From Clostridia bacterium (GTDB lineage: Bacteria; Bacillota; DULZ01), in the NCBI GenBank assembly GCA_012520135.1, contig JAAYOX010000182.1:1-8698 (forward strand): a DNA stretch of 8,698 nt. Reading direction: 5' to 3'. Positions 6,058 through 8,698 of the stretch are shown in pieces (within the stretch, counting starts at the first letter, position 1; each line of letters opens with the position of its first letter). Below the pieces are notes generated by a model, which saw only the letters and a list, made by a program, of their open reading frames with translations, was not told the origin of the DNA and made no database searches. Position numbers and translations under genes: made by a program.

Positions 6058-6089
6058 AACACACCTCTCTATACCGAGCCAATCAAATC

Positions 6090-6110
6090 AATCTACCTAC
6101 CTGCCTACCT
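6090..6110 (+). repeat. truncated tail of the 90-bp hairpin repeat
   Basis: AATCTACC, an extra TACC, then TGCCTACCT matches the right end of the hairpin repeat at 3086-3102 apart from the four-base insertion. It lies in the untranslated leader of the PilX-like gene, about 35 bases before its start codon, and looks like a remnant of a third copy. Confidence 0.45.
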
Positions 6111-6134
6111 ATACATATTACACACTATATAATT

Positions 6135-6164
6135 CTTATACCCACAGAAGATATTTTTAGACAG
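6135..6164 (-). promoter_or_regulatory. shared promoter-like motif upstream of minor-pilin operon
   Basis: On the minus strand the motif reads CTGTCTAAA, a variable middle, then GGGTATAAG, with CTGTCT and TATAAG separated by 18 bases. It matches 23 of 30 positions with the element at 8099-8128 upstream of the single prepilin gene. TATAAG is a plausible -10; the upstream box does not match the housekeeping -35 TTGACA well, so an alternative sigma factor or a regulator site is possible. It lies 78 bases upstream of the PilX-like start. Confidence 0.5.
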
Positions 6165-6261
6165 CTCTTAAAGCCTGCTTCTAAGAATTGGACAAGAAAG
6201 CCTGAAAGTTTTCTGGGTAATAGTCCAAAAATGGGCATGACGAAGATACAACTGAGATAGT

Positions 6262-6351
6262 GCCTTTCCTCCCTTGTGAGGGAGAGGGCAAGGGTGGGAT
6301 GAAAATAATAAGGGCAGGTAGTTTGCTGGTGAAGCAAATCTGCCTGCCTAC
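6262..6351 (+). repeat. 90-bp hairpin repeat, copy 2
   Basis: It has the same architecture and orientation as the copy at 3008-3099. The core from AATAAGGGCAGGTAG through TTTGCTGG and GAAGCAAATCT to CCTGCCTAC is almost identical. One arm base differs (CTGCCTGCC instead of CTACCTGCC), still allowing a G-T pair. The left GA-rich half is more diverged. It lies upstream of the PilX-like operon, so the two copies flank the three minor-pilin genes. Confidence 0.8.
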
Positions 6352-6386
6352 ATTATAAAAATAGTAAGTAAGCATTATATCAGTTA

Positions 6387-6420
6387 AGATAACAAAGAGA
6401 CTCCCAAAAAGAGAGCCTCT
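6387..6420 (-). terminator. hairpin terminator after the AP2 gene
   Basis: On the minus strand AGAGGCTCTC (6411-6420) pairs over 10 bp, including two G-T pairs, with GGGAGTCTCT (6396-6405) around a loop of five T. TTGTTATCTT follows. The stem is strong and the T-tail only moderate. On the plus strand the same stem is followed by CCTATTTT, so it may work in both directions. It separates the AP2 transcript from the minor-pilin operon. Confidence 0.6.
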
Positions 6421-6544
6421 CCTATTTTGGATTATTGGATGGGCGGTGTATCCATCATCTCAGGTACTCTTTCGAGTGCGTCGGGAACCATTTCCAACCT
6501 CAATAACCCACGAATAACTTATTCCAAAAGTGACAGTTCAGTTA

Positions 6545-7219
6545 TCATTTTGGATCTCTGCCGTACTTTTTCAATATGGGATGGAACAGTCTCTCTTCCG
6601 CTTCCTTCCGTGCTTTGGCGGCCTCTTCCAGGGAATCAAAAGCACCAAGGTGATACCTTTTGCCCTGAAACATAATTTTAGCTTCCCACTTCTGCCTCCT
6701 GGTATTCCAAGACACGCCTTTGACGCCGCTCTTATTGTTTTTTGCAATTTTGCTGTCGATTTTACCAAGATTTGTGTTCTCTACCATATTTGCAAGAATT
6801 TTATCCACATGCTTTTTGCCTTCTTCCCTCGCAGCTTCGACATTCAGGCAGCCGCAACTTTTAGTATTGCCTGTTCGAAGGTCATTCCCTCTTACCCTGG
6901 TTCGCTTTCCACATTCGCATTGACATTCCCAAAGGGTATATGACTTTGCATTTTTGATCAGCCTGATCACTGTAAGCCTTTCAAACTTCTGCCCCACCAA
7001 ATCAATGAAACGTGCTTGGCCTACTTTCCGTGCGCTATCCCTGTGCATACAGCCGCAACTCTTTTTCAACCCAGCATTAAGGTTCCCTGTGGTTGCTACA
7101 ACATCATTGCCGCATTCACACCTGCAATGCCATGTAGTTTTTTGTTTTACCACCTTACCTTTGGATATCACAGTGAGCCTGCCGAATTTTCGCCCTACAA
7201 GGTCGTATCTTTTGCTCAT
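6545..7219 (-). CDS. AP2-domain protein with two cysteine-knuckle modules
   Basis: This 224-residue protein is probably DNA-binding. It has two tandem modules of one design. Module 1 (residues 6-57) opens DLVGRKFGRLTVI, then has CRCECG (C32, C34, C36) and SCGC (C55, C57). Module 2 (73-124) opens DLVGQKFERLTVI, then has CQCECG (C99, C101, C103) and SCGC (C122, C124). The C-terminal part (163-211) is an AP2/ERF-like domain: SGVKGVSWNTRRQKWEAKI, then YHLGAFDSLEEAAKAR. The cysteines look like zinc ligands. Such proteins are common in phages and mobile DNA, related to the DNA-binding parts of homing endonucleases; no HNH nuclease motif is visible here. The start overlaps the upstream stop by ATGA and has no clear ribosome binding site, so translation is likely coupled. 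Its role among pilin genes is unknown. Confidence 0.85.
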   Translation of the reverse strand: MSKRYDLVGRKFGRLTVISKGKVVKQKTTWHCRCECGNDVVATTGNLNAGLKKSCGCMHRDSARKVGQARFIDLVGQKFERLTVIRLIKNAKSYTLWECQCECGKRTRVRGNDLRTGNTKSCGCLNVEAAREEGKKHVDKILANMVENTNLGKIDSKIAKNNKSGVKGVSWNTRRQKWEAKIMFQGKRYHLGAFDSLEEAAKARKEAEERLFHPILKKYGRDPK

Positions 7220-7521
7220 GCTATCATCATACCGTAGGAAATTATCCAGTACAGATGTACACCTAAAATGATTGCATTTGCGCCATAAGCAATCACATAA
7301 TAAGTTTTCGCAAGGACAGGCCTTATCTTTTGCGCTTTGATTAAGCGGATGGGTAGATATATCACAGCAGCAGCCATGAGCAGGCGAATGAGCAGGCTTG
7401 GGAGAAAGGGTATCTCAAAAAGCCATACCATAAAAGGATTAGCTTCCTCAATTATGCCAGCATCTATACCTAAGTACGTCAAAAAGAAATCGGTCATAAA
7501 AAGTACAAATAGAATATTCAT
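7216..7521 (-). CDS. small DUF5658-like membrane protein
   Basis: This 101-residue membrane protein has the pattern TDFFLTYLGIDAG, then EEANPFMVWLF, near residues 10-35, as in DUF5658: an Asp and Thr in the first helix followed by E-x-NP. Hydrophobic segments lie near residues 1-18, 40-62 and 75-98, with a basic loop (RLIKAQKIR) before the third. The ATG at 7519-7521 is preceded by GAGGTG with five bases spacing; an in-frame TTG at 7537-7539 is less likely. It follows the prepilin terminator and overlaps the AP2 gene start by four bases. Function is unknown; the context gives only a tight pairing with the AP2 protein. Confidence 0.75.
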   Translation of the reverse strand: MNILFVLFMTDFFLTYLGIDAGIIEEANPFMVWLFEIPFLPSLLIRLLMAAAVIYLPIRLIKAQKIRPVLAKTYYVIAYGANAIILGVHLYWIISYGMMIA

Positions 7522-7574
7522 ATAATCACCTCGATACAATTATGGCCATTAACTGTAATTATATCCCAAAAATG

Positions 7575-7601
7575 AAGAAAAGCCAACCCCGAAGGATTGA
7601 C
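7575..7601 (-). terminator. intrinsic terminator of prepilin gene, UUCG loop
   Basis: On the minus strand GTCAATCC (7594-7601) pairs with GGGTTGGC (7582-7589) over 8 bp with two G-T pairs, closed by a TTCG tetraloop, and is followed by TTTTCTT. It lies 15 bases past the prepilin stop codon and makes the prepilin gene monocistronic, or attenuates read-through into the DUF5658-AP2 pair. Confidence 0.8.
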
Positions 7602-7615
7602 TTATTGTTTAAGTA

Positions 7616-7966
7616 TCAGTCACCGTCGCCAGCTGCTGGTGCGCCAAGTGTCGAAAATACGCCGTCAGTAGCTGTATACGATCTGTTCGCGCCCCACGGA
7701 TCCTTGATGTCATCTTTCTCTATAAGGTCAGCTGCATCAAGTTTGTCAATATCTACGGTTGTTATATCATTATCTAGGTCTGTCGCCCACATAGCCGCTG
7801 CACTGTTTAGTATCTCCACATTAGATTCATCCGCTCTCACCTTTGCGCCTTCGGTAAAGCCACTAAACCTTGGTACGATAATCGCAATCAGTACTCCTAA
7901 GATAGCAATAACGATAATAAGCTCAATCAGTGTAAAACCCCGTTGATTCTTTCTTCTCTTCAACAT
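7616..7966 (-). CDS. type IV prepilin, likely major pilin or pseudopilin
   Basis: This 116-residue prepilin has the leader MLKRRKNQRG, cut before FTLIELIIVIAILGVLIAII, with Glu5 present. The mature protein would be about 106 residues. The helix continues amphipathically (EGAKVRADESNVEILNSAAA) into a small globular part with DPWG at about residues 93-96, reminiscent of the GspG/PilA-type core, and ends in a short Gly/Ala/Asp tail. No cysteines. The start at 7966 is set by GGAGGG eight bases upstream; the open frame extends further but upstream ATGs lack such a site. It has its own promoter (8019-8047) and terminator, and no ATPase or platform gene is nearby. It is most likely the abundant subunit of the pilus primed by the minor pilins at 3180-6057. 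A competence or type II-like pseudopilin is the alternative. Confidence 0.88.
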   Translation of the reverse strand: MLKRRKNQRGFTLIELIIVIAILGVLIAIIVPRFSGFTEGAKVRADESNVEILNSAAAMWATDLDNDITTVDIDKLDAADLIEKDDIKDPWGANRSYTATDGVFSTLGAPAAGDGD

Positions 7967-8018
7967 TGAATTGACCCTCCTATAAATATATTTGATTAGA
8001 TATGTAGTGATGTAGATA

Positions 8019-8047
8019 ATTATACCGGGTTTTCCACATTTGTGCAA
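8019..8047 (-). promoter_or_regulatory. housekeeping-type promoter of prepilin gene
   Basis: On the minus strand TTGCAC (8042-8047) and a perfect TATAAT (8019-8024) are separated by 17 bases. The -35 box matches only at TTG. Transcription would start near 8012 and leave a leader of about 45 bases before the ATG at 7966. Confidence 0.65.
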
Positions 8048-8098
8048 TATCCACTCTGTATATATATCTATCATTCATCACAACCCTGACTATTTATA

Positions 8099-8128
8099 CT
8101 TATACCCGCGTAAAAGTTATTTAGACAG
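8099..8128 (-). promoter_or_regulatory. shared promoter-like motif upstream of prepilin gene
   Basis: Same design as at 6135-6164: CTGTCTAAA, variable middle, GGGTATAAG on the minus strand, with CTGTCT and TATAAG again 18 bases apart; 23 of 30 positions agree. It lies 133 bases upstream of the prepilin start and upstream of the TATAAT promoter, so it is either a second promoter or a regulator-binding site. The rest of 8048-8221 holds no gene I can see. Confidence 0.5.
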
Positions 8129-8221
8129 GCAAATGCATTTTCTTTCCAATTCAACCAAATTATCATTTTCTGTTGCCAAATCGATGAATCATGGAGAATA
8201 CCCATTCAACACTAAAGACAG

Positions 8222-8698
8222 CTATACCCTCTCAAACCCCTCCGGGCAGGAATCCCGCTGCCTGCCCTTATTGCTTAATATCCGCATATGTTTGTCCTTC
8301 AAGCGGGTCTTTCCTTCCATGATTGTTCTTATGATGTCATCCAGTGCTCCATCATCCGCTATCACCAATACAGCCAAAGATGGTCCTACCTGCTGCTTTA
8401 CCCAGGAGCGGACATCTTCCACTGTTCTGTCCTCCGGTTTTCGGGTCAGGCTTATCTTTCCGATTTCCCCGATCAGATTGTCCCACCAGGCGGCTGTTGG
8501 CCAGCGGCTCCGGTTTTTGTCCTCATTGGGCTCTAAAAACCGAATATAGTTGTTGATGATCTTTGCAAAGACCTGGCCGATCTGCGTTTCAAACAGCAAA
8601 ATGTCCTGCAGGCTCTGTGCTCGCTCGTCTCTAATCTCCATTTCGATGCGAATCCAAGGCGTGGTTTGTCCCTGCTCCAGGGCTTTGTCATAGATGCG
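8222..8698 (-). CDS. replication initiation factor (Rep_trans-like), C-terminal part
   Basis: This gene is open to the right edge, so the N-terminus is missing; at least 158 residues are visible. The segment begins RIYDKALEQG and continues PWIRIEMEIRDERAQSLQDI, then IINNYIRFLEPNEDKNRSRW and AAWWDNLIG. This pattern (YDKxxEQG, a W-x-R-x-E-x-E strand, YIRF near NRSR, and a paired Trp) fits the C-terminal half of the Rep_trans family of rolling-circle replication initiators found on plasmids, integrative elements and filamentous-type phages. The catalytic tyrosine region could lie partly outside the window. The last residues (ILSNKGRQRDSCPEGFERV) are encoded by repeat-like sequence at 8244-8275, so the natural C-terminus may have been replaced. 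It suggests the region is, or borders, an integrated mobile element. Confidence 0.7.
   Translation of the reverse strand, partial: RIYDKALEQGQTTPWIRIEMEIRDERAQSLQDILLFETQIGQVFAKIINNYIRFLEPNEDKNRSRWPTAAWWDNLIGEIGKISLTRKPEDRTVEDVRSWVKQQVGPSLAVLVIADDGALDDIIRTIMEGKTRLKDKHMRILSNKGRQRDSCPEGFERV
8244..8275 (-). repeat. hairpin resembling right half of the 90-bp repeat
   Basis: On the minus strand AATAAGGGCAGGCAG (opening the element, ending near 8272) matches 14 of 15 bases of AATAAGGGCAGGTAG in the copies at 3008-3099 and 6262-6351. GGGCAGG (8261-8267) pairs perfectly with CCTGCCC (8244-8250). The loop differs from the other copies. It lies inside the last codons of the Rep_trans-like gene and is in the opposite orientation to the other two copies. 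It may also help stop transcription. Confidence 0.45.

Noticed and set aside
6427..6943. Plus-strand open frames opposite the AP2 gene
   Set aside because: Antisense shadows; the minus frame has clear cysteine-module and AP2 motifs.
7967..8074. Longer N-terminus for the prepilin
   Set aside because: The extra residues contain the promoter TATAAT and leader; the ATG at 7966 has GGAGGG and gives a standard 10-residue leader.
7967..8221. Cyclic-di-GMP riboswitch before the prepilin, as known for some clostridial pilin genes
   Set aside because: I searched for the characteristic conserved blocks by eye and did not see them; the region is AT-rich without a matching paired core.
1..8698. tRNA or rRNA genes
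   Set aside because: No cloverleaf with a TTCGAAT-type arm and no recognisable ribosomal RNA segment was seen on either strand.

Overview
Kind of organism. The window looks like a clostridial member of the Bacillota (Firmicutes). Strong purine ribosome binding sites precede most starts (for example AGGAGG and GGAGGG). The coding parts are rather AT-rich. DUF2569, DUF5658 and Gram-positive-type pseudopilins are all present, and a Rep_trans-type replication initiator runs off the right edge. A peptococcal-type clostridium is a guess from gene style only; no rRNA or other marker is present. Every gene I can support is on the minus strand, so the window is best read from right to left.

Layout, right to left. 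(1) 8222-8698: C-terminal part of a rolling-circle replication initiation factor, ending in a repeat-like hairpin. (2) 7616-7966: a typical type IV prepilin with its own promoter (8019-8047), a second promoter-like motif further upstream (8099-8128) and a UUCG-loop terminator (7575-7601). (3) 7216-7521 and 6545-7219: a small DUF5658-like membrane protein translationally coupled (ATGA overlap) to an AP2-domain protein with two cysteine-knuckle modules, followed by a hairpin terminator (6387-6420). (4) 3180-6057: a compact three-gene minor-pilin operon: a PilX-like protein with a probable beta-solenoid body, a short PilV-like pseudopilin, and a long PilW-like pseudopilin fused to Ig-like and InlB/Flg_new repeat domains. 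(5) 900-3180: about 2.2 kb without a credible gene, filled with repeats. (6) 415-891: a DUF2569 membrane protein. (7) 1-414: no intact gene, only a possible decayed coding remnant.

How the pilus genes may work together. The monocistronic prepilin would be the main pilus or pseudopilus subunit. The PilX/PilV/PilW-like trio would form the initiating tip complex, and the very long PilW-like member could carry an adhesive tip domain. No assembly ATPase, platform protein or prepilin peptidase lies in the window, so these must be supplied elsewhere. The prepilin gene and the minor-pilin operon each have upstream the same 30-bp promoter-like motif (23 of 30 positions identical, same strand), which suggests co-regulation.

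Most unusual part. From about 1380 to 3006 a degenerate 12-bp unit (consensus near CAGAGRCACTTA) recurs in short tandem clusters. Between 1823 and 2495 these clusters punctuate four larger units of about 160-173 bp. Units A and C are nearly identical although B between them differs. A and C carry a long-range 8-bp stem (GCAGCCAA with TTGGCTGC), and D keeps that stem although its loop has diverged. This looks like a structured, amplifying non-coding repeat that I cannot assign to a known family. In addition, a 90-92-bp hairpin repeat lies on each side of the minor-pilin operon in the same orientation, with a truncated third copy in the operon's leader.
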